From positions 18,439 through 82,438 of the forward strand of contig CAJYKU010000021.1 of assembly GCA_913775175.1 (NCBI GenBank): a stretch of DNA of 64,000 nt, read 5' to 3'. Each line of letters opens with the position of its first letter. Within the stretch, counting starts at the first letter, position 1. A program made the translations under genes and the position numbers. The notes under the pieces are model-generated. The model had not been told where the DNA came from, ran no database searches, and saw only the letters and a program-made list of their open reading frames with translations. Source of the DNA: an uncultured Pantoea sp. Its GTDB lineage: Bacteria > Pseudomonadota > Gammaproteobacteria > Enterobacterales > Enterobacteriaceae. This document shows, piece by piece, positions 1-11,200 of this stretch.

Positions 1-749
1 CGGTCTGAAACGCGCATATCAGCGCGTTTGCCCAGCAGATCGGTAACGTGATCGCGGCCCACGCGCAATATATAGGTGAAAATAACGGAAATGATCACCC
101 CGGCGTAAAGCACATACAGGGTGGGATAAGATTGTGCCGGAATGACGCGATCGTAAACCTGCATCGAGAACACGATCCCCACCAGCGCCAGCAGGTTGAT
201 CAGAAACGAGCCCAGCATCACATAGCTATAGGGACGCAGATCGTGCAGCACCAGACGGCGCAACCAGTCAGGCCGCACGCTCTCCAGATAGCGATCGACC
301 CGGCTATCTTTTGCTGCCGTAACCGGCCGCAGTGCCGCAATGACCCGGATCTCGGGCAGCAGCTCGCTGAGCTGCACCGGCGTGGGCTGCTCATCGCCTG
401 AGAAATGGATACGAACGCTGTCATCACCATCAAAGGTGGTGATCACCCCGACTTTACCATCGCTGAGCTCTGCTGCCAGTGGCAGACGCCAGCGGGTGAT
501 CTCCGGGTTCTCATCGCTGAAAAGTTGCAGCGACAACCCCGCCTGGCGTGCCAGGTGACGCAGTGCTTTTTCACGCGTCTGATTGCCCTGCCACTCGGCC
601 GCTGCCATGATCATACCTGGCGAACAGGGCAGCCGGTAGTGAGTCGCGATCTGAATAATGGCTGTGGCCCAGTCATTAACCGGCAGCGAATCGCCGCTGC
701 TGCTCTCTGGCTGATTCTCCGGCGCGTCCGGAATCTGAAGTTGGGTCAT
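1..749 (-). CDS. Type I secretion system ABC transporter (permease/ATPase), N-terminal part, cut by window edge
   Basis: Inner-membrane ABC exporter of the HlyB/LapB family, expected to energise secretion of the giant adhesin encoded upstream. Only the first 249 codons are in the window; the reading frame runs off the left edge, so the nucleotide-binding domain is not visible. Residues 1-130 look like the peptidase-C39-like domain found in these transporters, with no Cys in the active-site position, as in HlyB/LapB types that do not cleave a leader. Around residues 160-245 comes the start of the membrane domain, including the typical run FSMQVYDRVIPAQS. The ATG overlaps the stop of the preceding outer-membrane gene as ATGA (746-749), so translation is probably coupled. 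The membrane-fusion (HlyD-like) gene is expected just beyond the edge. Confidence 0.85.
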   Translation of the reverse strand, partial: MTQLQIPDAPENQPESSSGDSLPVNDWATAIIQIATHYRLPCSPGMIMAAAEWQGNQTREKALRHLARQAGLSLQLFSDENPEITRWRLPLAAELSDGKVGVITTFDGDDSVRIHFSGDEQPTPVQLSELLPEIRVIAALRPVTAAKDSRVDRYLESVRPDWLRRLVLHDLRPYSYVMLGSFLINLLALVGIVFSMQVYDRVIPAQSYPTLYVLYAGVIISVIFTYILRVGRDHVTDLLGKRADMRVSD

Positions 750-2197
750 GGCTGGATCTCCACGCTCTGGATGCGCTGATTATTCAGGGTAAATGCTGTA
801 CGCATCTGCCCGGTACTGTAGAGGCAGTCAAGCTGCAGTGAGCGCAGCTGACTGATGGTTTGCTGCATCGTGAAGCGGGTCTGATAGACCTCCTGCTCCG
901 CGTTAAGTACATCCAGCAGTGGCCGCGTGCCAAGCTGCAGATATTGATCCTGATAGAGCTCACGCGTTTTCTCGCCCAGCGACTGCTGACGGCTCATAAT
1001 GGCAAGGCTTTGCGACAGACTCAGCGCCTCATTTTGTGATTCGCTCAGCTGCTGACGCGCTTTGAGTCGCGCTGAGCCAATCGCGGCGTTAGCGGCCTGC
1101 AGCGCTCTGGCGGCTGCGTCGCGCGCGGCGGTAATGCTTCCGCCCTGATAGAGCGGCATCTCGACATTGACGAATGCGGAGTACTGCGTACGGTCCAGCG
1201 TCTCATTACCGGCATAGCGATTATTAAGATGATGGGTAACCTGCGGCTCCAGAGAGATGGTGGGATAGTTTTGTGCTGTCGCGTTATCAAGTTTGGCCTG
1301 TGCCTGATTCGCCTGCGCCCAGGCGGCCAGCACGGCCGGATTGGTTTTATCATCAGCTTTGCCGCTGCTGCAGGCGCGCGTCAGCGTGACGGGAAACTGA
1401 TCGCTGACCTGCTTTACCTGCGGCCAGCCCAGATAGGTCGCCAGGGTGGCGCGCCAGCGATTCAGGCTCGCCTGATATTGTGTCAGCAGGGTACGCGCAC
1501 CTTCAATACGTGCGTCAGTTTGCGTGGCGTCAGAGAGTGAGGCAGCGCCCTCTTCATTGCGCTGGCGCGCCAGCACGCCGATTCTGTCCAGTGCACCAAG
1601 CTGATCCTGGGCGATTTTCACCAGCTGCTGGTAGCCCTGTACCTGAACCAGCGCGGCCGCGGTATCGTGTGCCACGCTGTCAATGCTGACCAGTACGTTG
1701 GCCTGCTCACGGGCAACACCCGCCTCGGCAGAACGTACCGAACTGCTGACTTTGCCAAAGTCATACAGCATCTGCGACACCGATAAAACAAATGAGGGGC
1801 TGAATCCGCTGCCCTCATAGTTGTTGCTATAGCCATTGTTCAGGCCTGCGCTGATTTGCGGGTAATATTTTGCTTTCGCTACATCGACCTGATTCGCCTG
1901 CTCCAGCATGGTACCGATAGCCTGAGCAATATCGGGATGATACTGCACGGCGCGCTGTACCGCCTGGTCAATCGTCAGCGTTTCCGGCACGCTGGCCAGG
2001 GCCGGCTCGGCGACCTGACCATTAAGCGATGGCAGCTCCTGCTGCTGAACCAGAGTACTTTGGGTAATGGATCCGGCCCGCATCAGCGTATCGCTGGCGG
2101 CACTAAGATGGGTACTGAAAAACATCAGAAGGCTCGCGCCGAAGGCGCTGAGCTGACAGGAGTGGCGAAGAGGTGCGCCGGTTTGTATCAGATCCAT
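746..2197 (-). CDS. TolC-family outer-membrane channel of a type I secretion system
   Basis: Outer-membrane efflux protein of 483 residues, close to the size of TolC and LapE. It should form the trimeric beta-barrel and periplasmic tunnel through which the adhesin leaves the cell. The N-terminus (residues 1-34) has a hydrophobic core ending in HLSAA, fitting a Sec signal peptide. Two similar halves follow, each rich in long alpha-helical, Gln/Ala-rich stretches, as in the OEP fold (for example LTIDQAVQRAVQYHPDIAQA near residue 75). The start is backed by GGTGGA about six bases upstream. It lies 72 bases after the adhesin gene and overlaps the ABC transporter by four bases, so adhesin, channel and pump form one unit. 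It is a dedicated copy, not the housekeeping tolC. Confidence 0.88.
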   Translation of the reverse strand: MDLIQTGAPLRHSCQLSAFGASLLMFFSTHLSAASDTLMRAGSITQSTLVQQQELPSLNGQVAEPALASVPETLTIDQAVQRAVQYHPDIAQAIGTMLEQANQVDVAKAKYYPQISAGLNNGYSNNYEGSGFSPSFVLSVSQMLYDFGKVSSSVRSAEAGVAREQANVLVSIDSVAHDTAAALVQVQGYQQLVKIAQDQLGALDRIGVLARQRNEEGAASLSDATQTDARIEGARTLLTQYQASLNRWRATLATYLGWPQVKQVSDQFPVTLTRACSSGKADDKTNPAVLAAWAQANQAQAKLDNATAQNYPTISLEPQVTHHLNNRYAGNETLDRTQYSAFVNVEMPLYQGGSITAARDAAARALQAANAAIGSARLKARQQLSESQNEALSLSQSLAIMSRQQSLGEKTRELYQDQYLQLGTRPLLDVLNAEQEVYQTRFTMQQTISQLRSLQLDCLYSTGQMRTAFTLNNQRIQSVEIQP

Positions 2198-2220
2198 CGA
2201 TTATCCACCAGTCAGAATAG

Positions 2221-2242
2221 AGAAAGGGCACTTCCTGTGCCC
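2221..2242 (-). terminator. Weak stem-loop between adhesin and secretion genes
   Basis: Read on the minus strand, GGGCAC-AGGAA-GTGCCC is followed by TTTCTCTATT. The stem is only six pairs and the U tract is interrupted. It may act as a partial terminator or RNA-processing site that lowers expression of the channel and pump relative to the adhesin. Function is inferred. Confidence 0.4.
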
Positions 2243-2269
2243 GTTACGCTTCCCTGCCTTATAAAACCA

Positions 2270-5200
2270 TTATGCCGTGTGGTTTTGGTGCGGTTGCTGC
2301 AGCAGCTCCTCCAGAGAGACGTTGACGCCTTCCAGCGTAATCAACTGTGTCGCGCTGTAGCCCGTACCACTGCCATCACGATCGATTGAGAGCACGGTAT
2401 TGCCATCAGAAGTATGGTCCACTTTCACAAAATCATTAATATTACTCGTGGAATCATTCCAGCCGATAAGCAACTCACTGATGTCGATCCTGTCACCCTG
2501 GTCCACATTGAAATCGGTCCAGGTATCCTGACCATTGCCACCAGTTGCATCCGCGCTATCCAGTAAATGGTATACCAGCGTATCTGCTCCGGCGCCACCG
2601 GTAATGGTGTCGTCGTAAGCACTGCCGGCTAGCGTGTCTGCACCGCTGGTGCCAGTGATAACAGGGTTTAGCTCAATAGTGAAGCTGTGAGTTGAAATAG
2701 TGCCGTCCGTACCCAGCAGCGTGTAACTGAACACCTCTTTATGCGTGATATCCTGTGGATTGACATCTGCATTCAGTGAGTAGGTATAGTCGCCGCTGGC
2801 GCTAACCTGCAGTACCCCAAACTCGCCGGCAATCGACGTAGTTCCCTGCGTATCAACCGTGGTTTCGCCTCCCAGAGCATTAATAATGATTAAGGTTCCG
2901 CTGTGCGCAGTTGTTGCGTCAGCCCAGATACTGCCTGCAGCATCATGCTCACTGCTGGTGTCAGCCAGCAGGCTGGCAAACGTTGTACTGTTGACTGTTG
3001 CGGCATTTACATCACTTAGCGTGACCTGCAATGTGGCAGAAGTCACCACGCCACTGGTATCACGTACTGAATAACTGAAAGTATCAGCAGCAGGCAGCGT
3101 ATCAATATCCAGACCCGCTTTTAGCGCATAGCTATAATTACCGCGCGCATCAACCGTCAGCGTACCGTAGCTGGTATTGATCACCGTATTACCAACGCTG
3201 GCCACGGTAGCCCCTGATACAGTGGTCACTGCCACACCAGCCGGCACCGTGCCCGCAACCGAGCTGGTGTCGTTTGCCAGCAGATTGCCCGTCACGGTTG
3301 CCGCAATGGTTACCGCCAGCGTGGTGAAGTCGGAGACCGTGCTCACCGTGGTGCTGGGCAACAGATTGATGTTTGTGGAAGGTGTCAGGATCACCGCATA
3401 GTTGCCGGTGCCCAGATTGTTGTAGGTGACATTGGCGCCACGAATAGTGCCAATAGAAATCAGCGCATTGATGTAGTTACTCTGTGAACTTACCAGCGTC
3501 CATGAGCCATTACTCTGCTGTTCATACAGATTCAGCGAATAGGTAGAGAGTGCGCCCAGCAGAGTGGTTACAGAGCCATTCAGGGTAACCGAACGTGAAT
3601 CATCCGGGCCAACGCTGAAGGTGTAAGCATTGCCGCTGTTCAGCAAGCTGGCATCCAGCACATTACCCAGGCCCAGCGTTACCAGCGCTGTATGTGTTGA
3701 GCTGACAGTGCCGTTATTAACTGTGACCACGCGGGTGTCATACTCAAGTTCGCGGGTATCATCAGTTGCCACTATGCGAATAGCACCCAGCAGCGATGCC
3801 GATGGCGAGACATTGCCGGCACGGTCGGTCTGCGTAACCGACAGTGTGGCGCCGGTGGTTTGAGCCGCGTTAAGCGTGACTGACCAGCTGCCATCATTGC
3901 CCACGGTGGCAGTTCCCAGAGCTGTGCCACCCGCACTCCGCACCGTAACCGTTGCCCCTACCTCACCACTGCCGGTGACGCTGGTACCTGCCGTATTGAT
4001 CAGCAGCCCTGTAACAGCAGCTGGCGGCACGGTATCAATATTCAGCGTGGTGGCCACATTGCCGGTACTGACGTTGCCCGCCCCATCGGTCACGGTGGTG
4101 CTCAGCGTATGTGCACCGTTACTCAGCGCACCCGTGGTGTAGCTCCAGGTTCCATCTGCTCCCACGGTAACGGAACCCAGCGCATTAGCGCCATCAAAGA
4201 TGGTTACTATGGCTCCCACCTCTGCCGTACCGTTCAGCGTTGGTGTGGTATCACGCGTGTAAGCACCATTGAGCAGCGTAACTGGTGTAGCGCCCACATC
4301 ATCAATAATGGTGAGCGTACTGGCCGCTGGCGCAACAGTATCAACACGCAGCGTCAGGGATGCCTGCGGACTAATATTGCCTGCCGCATCAGTCTGCGTA
4401 ACATTGAGCGTATGCAGACCCTCACCCAGCACCGGAGTAACAAAGTTCCAGTTGCCATTTGCACCCACGGTAGCGGTACCAATTTGTGTCAGACCGTCAT
4501 AGATAGTGACGCGCGCGCCTGCTTCACCTGAGCCGCTTAACAGCGGTGTGTTATCCCTGGTTAAGCCATTCTCCGGTATGACAATATTGGTGGCACCGTT
4601 GTTATTCGCCGCTGTCAGCCCTGTTACAGCCGCTGGTGGCAGGCTATCGATAATCAGCGTGGTGCTGGTAACACCACTGATATTACCCGCCACATCAGTA
4701 GCGGTGACACTCAGGGTATGCAATCCCTGACCCAGTTCGCTGCTGGTGTAGCTCCAGCGGCCATCTGCGGCTGCGGTGACAGAGCCCAGTACCAGCGTAC
4801 CATCGCGAACGGTAACAATGCTGTTGCCTTCTGCCACACCACTTAACGTTGGCGTGGTATCGCGGCTGTAGCCACCAGCAGGGATCACGGTTCCGGTGAT
4901 ATCATTAGTGACCACCAGTGTGGAAAGCGCTGGTGCTGTGGTATCCACCACTACCGTAAAGTTAACCGGTGCGCTGCTGCTACCTGCCGCATCACGCACA
5001 GTGACGCTCAGTGGATGGCTGCCTTCACTCAGGGTCGCAGTGGTGAAACTCCATGCGCCTGAGCCATCCGCGACCACAGAACCCAGTAGCGTATTGCCCT
5101 CGCTGATCACTACCACACTGTTTGCGGTTGCGGTACCAGAGAGCGTTGGCGTGGTGTCATCAGTTGGCCTGCCGCTAACCAGCGGCCCCTGAATAGTTCC

Positions 5201-8200
5201 CACATTATCGCTGACTATCAGATCAGTTACCGGTGCCACCAGCCCGGTCAGTACGGTGAAGCCGATTGAAGATGGCGCACTCGCATTGCCTGCAGCATCC
5301 ACGGCAGTAACTGTTAAGGTATGGAGGCCATCTGCCAGCACAGGGGATGTAAAGCTCCACACACCAGTACCGTTCGCGGTAACAGAACCCAGAACAGTGG
5401 TGCCGTCACGTACAGTCACAATACTGCCCGCCTCTGCTGTACCGCTTAGCAGTGGAGTGTTGTCGCTGGTTGCGCTGCCTGCTGCAATGGTAACTGGCGT
5501 GCTGCCATTGTTGTTCAGCAACAGCAGATTGCCGATAACCGGTGCCACAGTATCGATCACCACGGTAGTGGTTGCAGAGGCAATACCTGTATTTCCGGCG
5601 GTATCAGTAACCCGCACATTCAGCGCATGACTGCCCTCTGCCAGCGCATCAGTTGTAAAGCTCCAGAGGCCGAGTCCATCAGCTACGACGCTACCCAGCG
5701 GCACAGTGCCGTCATAGATAGTGACAGTGGCATTCGCCTCGGCGGTGCCGGTCAGCGTAGGCGTGTTGTCGTTGATAAATGCACCGCTAAGCACCGCGGT
5801 ATCGTTCGCGGATACCACCAGTGACGATGCTGCAGGCGCCACGGTATCTACCGTGAAATTCAGCGCAGCGGAACGGTCACTAACGTTACCCGCCGCATCG
5901 GTGACCGTGACGCTGATGGCATGTCCACCCTGACTCAGCAGCGGTAGTGCGGTGCTCCATGCTCCGGCGCCATCTGCAGTAACAGAGGCAATGACGTTAT
6001 TGCCATCGTAGATGGTTACCAGTCCGTTGGCCTCGGCAGTACCACTCAGCTGTGGCGTGCTGTCATTGGTGATGCCACCCGCGACAATCGTTACCAGCTC
6101 TGCACCATTGTTATTGGCCGCAGTGAGATCGGTGACAATCTCCGGTGCGATAGAGTCAACAGTAAAGCTAATAGTGGCTGAAGGATCCTGCTCGTTGCCA
6201 GTACTATCAACGCTGGTCACGTAAATGGCGTGTGGCCCCTGATCCAGAACCGGCTCTGGCGTAAAGCTCCACTGGCCCTCTCCATCGGCTGTAACGCTGC
6301 CGATTGCCAGATCGTTATCAAAAATGGTGACCAGGCCATTCGGCGATGCTAATCCCTGCAGAACCGGTGTGGTGTCACGGATAATATCGCCGTTGGTCAC
6401 ATCAAGCAGCGTATTGCCGCTATCATCGGTGATCTGCAGTGTACTGGTTACTGCCGGTAGGGCAGCCTGCACCGTTAATTCAAAGGCTGGTGAGGCATTA
6501 AGCGGACTCACGTTGCCGGCAGCATCGGTCACTGTAAAGGTAAAACTATATGTGCCATTGTTAAGCGGTGCCGCTGGCGTAAAGCTCCAGCTGCCGTCGG
6601 TAGCCGTGGCGGTACCCAGCAGCTGATTGCCACTATAAATACTTACTACGCCGCCCGCTTCTGCAGTGCCGCTAAACGCTGGCGTGGTGTCATCGGTGAT
6701 GGCGCCTGATGTGAGCGCGCCTGTCACATCCCCCACATTGTCAGTGACTGTCAAATCGCCAATTGTAGCCGGTGCAGCCGTATCAATATTTACGGTAAGA
6801 GGCCCGGTGACAGAGCCGGTAGTGCCGGCGGCATTGGTCACTGAGACGCTGAAGCTGTAGAGGTCATCTGTAAGTACGCTGGTTTCAAAGCGCCATACGC
6901 CATTATCGCCCACGGCGGTGCTGCCGATAACCGTGTCATCCTGAATGATATTGACCACCGTACCCGCAACGCCAGTACCGCGCAGTACCGGGGTGCTGTC
7001 GTTGGTGAAGCCGCCATTCGCAATCAGCAGCGGCGTGGTGCCCGCATTACTATAGATATTAAAAGTCAGTACCGGATCTGGCGTGGTGTTATCCACGTTG
7101 AAACTGATTGAGGTAACCGGTGCGCTGACGTTACCTGCGGCATCGGTGGCGGTCACCGTCAGAGCATGCAAGCCATTTGTCAGCGTATCGGTGGTAAGAC
7201 TCCAGTCACCATCAGCACTGGCAGTGGTGGATCCAACCAGGATGTCGCCATCAAAGACACGGATCACTGCATTGCCTTCAGCCGTGCCGCTGATTTGAGG
7301 CGTGTTATCACTGGTGAAACTATTGCTGATGATGGTGATCAAATCATCCCCATCGTTGTTCTGCAGCAGCAGATTTCCGATTGGTTGTGGTGCAGTGGCA
7401 TCAACTTCAACAGTAAATGACACAGAAGGCGTACTGACGTTACCCACTTCGTCTGTGACCGTGGCGCTCAGCACATGCGGTCCGTCATTCAGTGCTGGCG
7501 AGCTAAAGCTCCAGGTACCTCCAGCGGTTGCCGTGGTTGAACCGAGCACCACGTCACCATCATAGATAATCACCAGACTATTGGCTTCTGCTGTCCCTTC
7601 CAGCAGCGGCGTATTATCACTGGTCAGGCCGCCTGCGGGTATAACAATCGGTGTCTCACCGTTGTCATTGCTGACCACCAGCGTTGCCGGAACTGGCAAC
7701 TGAGTATCGACAGTAAAGGTGATCACCGCCGATGGATCGCTGGTATTGCCTGCGATATCCGTTACGGTGGTGGTCAGGTTGTAAACCGCATCCTCCAGCA
7801 ACGGCAGCTGATAGCTCCACTGTCCGCTGGCGTTAGCCGTTACGCTAGCCAAAACCGCATCGCCATTCAGAATGGTCACGACGCTGTTTGCTTCAGCTGT
7901 TCCGCTAATGAAAGGCGTATTGTCATTGGTAAAGCTGCCATTGGCGATAATCACCGGCAGTGCGCCGTCATTGTTAGTCAGCGTGATCCCGACGGCTATC
8001 GCTGGTGGATCGGTGTCGATAGTCGCTGAGAGAGTGACTGGCGCGCTGAGATTGCCCGCGGCATCAGAGGTAACAATGCTAAAGGTGTAACTATCATCTT
8101 CCAGCGCAGTCGCCGGTGAGAGGCTCCAGCTGCCATCGTCATTTACTACCGCGCTTCCTACCAGCGTACCATCCTGAGTGGTGATCGTAATGGTACTGCC

Positions 8201-11200
8201 AGCCTCCGCGCTGCCGCGGAACAGCGGAGTATTGTCATTGGTGAAACCGCCATTTGGCACGATAACCGGCGTATCGTTGTTATCATTGCTCAATGTCACG
8301 TCAGTGGCAGCTGGCGGAGCAACGGTGTCCACCGTAAAGCTAATCGGCGTACTCGGATCGCTGATATTGCCAGCAGAATCGGTCACTGTGACGCTCAGGT
8401 TATGCAGACCATCGTTCAGCAGCGGAGAGAAACTCCAGTTGCCTTCACCATCGGAGGTGGTTGTACCGATTATCTGCTCGCCATCATAAAGGGTGATAAC
8501 ACTATTGGCTTCCGCAGTACCACTAAACAGCGGCGTATTATCTGAAGTGGTGCTATCCGGATCGATAGCCACATCTGCCGGGCCGTTGTCATTAAACAAT
8601 GCGGCATCAACAACCGCATCGGGTACAACGGTGTCTATAGTAAAGATCACGGCTGCTGAGCTGTCACTGCTATTACCCGCAGCATCAGTCACAATGGTGG
8701 TCAGCGTGTAGGTGGCATCATCCAGCGGGGTCGCTGGCGTAAAGCTCCAGGTGTTATCACTGTTCACCGTCACGGTTCCCAGCAATTCATCACCGTTATA
8801 GATGCTTACCGTGCTACCCGACTCAGCCTCTCCGCTTAATACCGGTGTGGTATCGTTGGTGAAACCGTTCTGAGCAACGATCGTATTGTTTATATCGTTT
8901 CTCAGCTGCAGATTAACAGCTGCATCTGGTTCAATTGTATCAATGGTGATAACCAGTGGTTCAGATGGTGCACTACTGTTGCCAGCCGGCGAAGTCAGCA
9001 CTGCGCTCAGAGTATGATCGCCATCACCCAGCGCTGGTGTGTTAAAGCTCCAGTTGCCCTCACCATTTACGGCTACCGAGCCCAGTACGTTGTCACCATC
9101 ATAAATGGTTACCACGCCATTTGGTGTACCACTACCGCTGAGCAGTGGTGTGGTGTCATTGGTGAAACCGTTGGTGATAACGATAGCAGTCCCGCTCTCA
9201 TCATTACTGACCTGCAGATCGGCTGGTGCTGCTGGCGTGGATGTATCAAGCGTGAAAGTAACTGGCTCGCTGGCGGGTCCACTATTACCTGCTGCATCAG
9301 TAACAACAGTGGTCAGGCTATGAGCGCCAGGTTCCAGCATCGGTGAGGTAAAGCTCCAGCTGCCATCTTCATCCACGGCGACGCTGCCCAGAAGTGTTTC
9401 GCCATCTGATACAGTCACGATGCTGCCAGGCTCGGCCTGACCGCTAAGTACCGGCATAGTGCTATTTGTAATCCCGCCGGGCGCAATTTCAGCCCCGTCA
9501 GGTTCTCTGGTCAGCACCAGATTAGTGGCAGCCTCAGGATCGGTAATATCTACAGTGAATGTCACCGCATCAGACTGTGGTCCGATATTACCTGCCGCGT
9601 CGGTCACAGTGGTGATAAGGCTGTGCTCGCCTTCGCCCAGTTCCGGCGTGGTAAAGCTCCAGGCACCCGACTCATCAGCGGTGGTGCTGCCCAGCACATT
9701 TTCGCCATCATAGATGGTGACAATGCCGCCCGGCTCAGCGGTGCCGCTCAGCAGCGGTGTGGTGTCATTGGTAAAGCCGTTGGTAATTGTCAGCGGTGCC
9801 TCGCCATCGTCGTCGCTGAGTACCAGATTAGCGGCTGCCAGCGGTGCGCTGGTATCCACGGTAAAGGTCACCGGCTCAGACTGCGGTCCGGTATTGCCCG
9901 CCGCGTCGGTCACGGTGGTGATAAGGCTGTGCTCGCCCTCGCCCAGTTCCGGCGTGGTAAAGCTCCAGGCACCCGACTCATCAGCGGTGATGCTGCCCAG
10001 CACATTTTCGCCATCGTAAACAGTCACGATGCCGCCCGGCTCGGTTGTGCCGCTCAGTACCGGCGTGGCGTCACCGCTGAAACCGTTGGTGATCGCCACC
10101 GGCGTGCCGCTGCGGTCGTCGCTCAGCAGCAGATCGGCCGCCACTGCCGGTGCAGTGGTATCCACGGTGAACGTGAAAGGCTCAGACTGCGGTCCGGTGT
10201 TGCCCGCCGCATCGGTCACGGTAGTGGTCAGGCTGTAGCTGCCCTCGTCCAGTTCCGGCGTGGTAAAGCTCCAGGTACCCGACTCATCAGCGGTGGTGCT
10301 GCCCAGCACATTTTCGCCATCATAGATGGTGACAATGCCGCCCGGCTCAGTTGTGCCGCTCAGCACCGGTGTGGTGTCACTGGTAAAGCCGTTGGTGACT
10401 GCTACCGGCGTGCCGCTCTGATCGTCGCTCAGCGCCAGATCAGCGATCGCCTCCGGTGCCAGAGTATCCACGGTGAACGTGACAGGCTCAGACTGCGGTC
10501 CGGTATTGCCCGCCGCGTCGGTCACGGTGGTGATAAGGCTGTGCTCGCCCTCGCCCAGTACAGGCGTGGTAAAGCTCCAGGCACCCGACTCATCAGCGGC
10601 GATGCTGCCCAGCACGGTTTCGCCATCGTAGATGGTGACTATGCCGCCCGGCTCAGCTGTGCCGCTCAGTACCGGCGTGGCGTCGCCGCTGAAACCGTTG
10701 GTGATCGCCACCGGCGTGCCGCTGCGGTCGTCGCTCAGCAGCAGATCGGCCGCCACTGCCGGCGCGGTGGTATCCACGGTGAACGTGAGAGGCTCAGACT
10801 GCGGCCCGGTATTGCCCGTCGCGTCGGTCACGGTGGTGATAAGGCTGTGCTCGCCCTCGCCCAGTTCCGGCGTGGTAAAGCTCCAGGCACCCGACTCATC
10901 AGCGGCGATGCTGCCCAGCACATTTTCGCCATCGTAGATGGTGACAATGCCGCCCGGCTCGGTCGTGCCGCTCAGCACCGGTGTGGTGTCACTGGTAAAG
11001 CCGTTAGTGACTGCTACCGGCGTGCCGCTCTGATCGTCGCTCAGCACCAGATCAACGATCGCCTCCGGTGCCAGAGTATCCACGGTGAACGTGACAGGCT
11101 CAGACTGCGGTCCGGTATTGCCCGCCGCGTCAGTCACGGTGGTGATAAGGCTGTGCTCGCCCTCGCCCAGTACAGGCGTGGTAAAGCTCCAGGCACCCGA

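Noticed and set aside
9109..9306. Short minus-strand frame inside the adhesin gene
   Set aside because: It is an out-of-frame shadow of the adhesin coding sequence.
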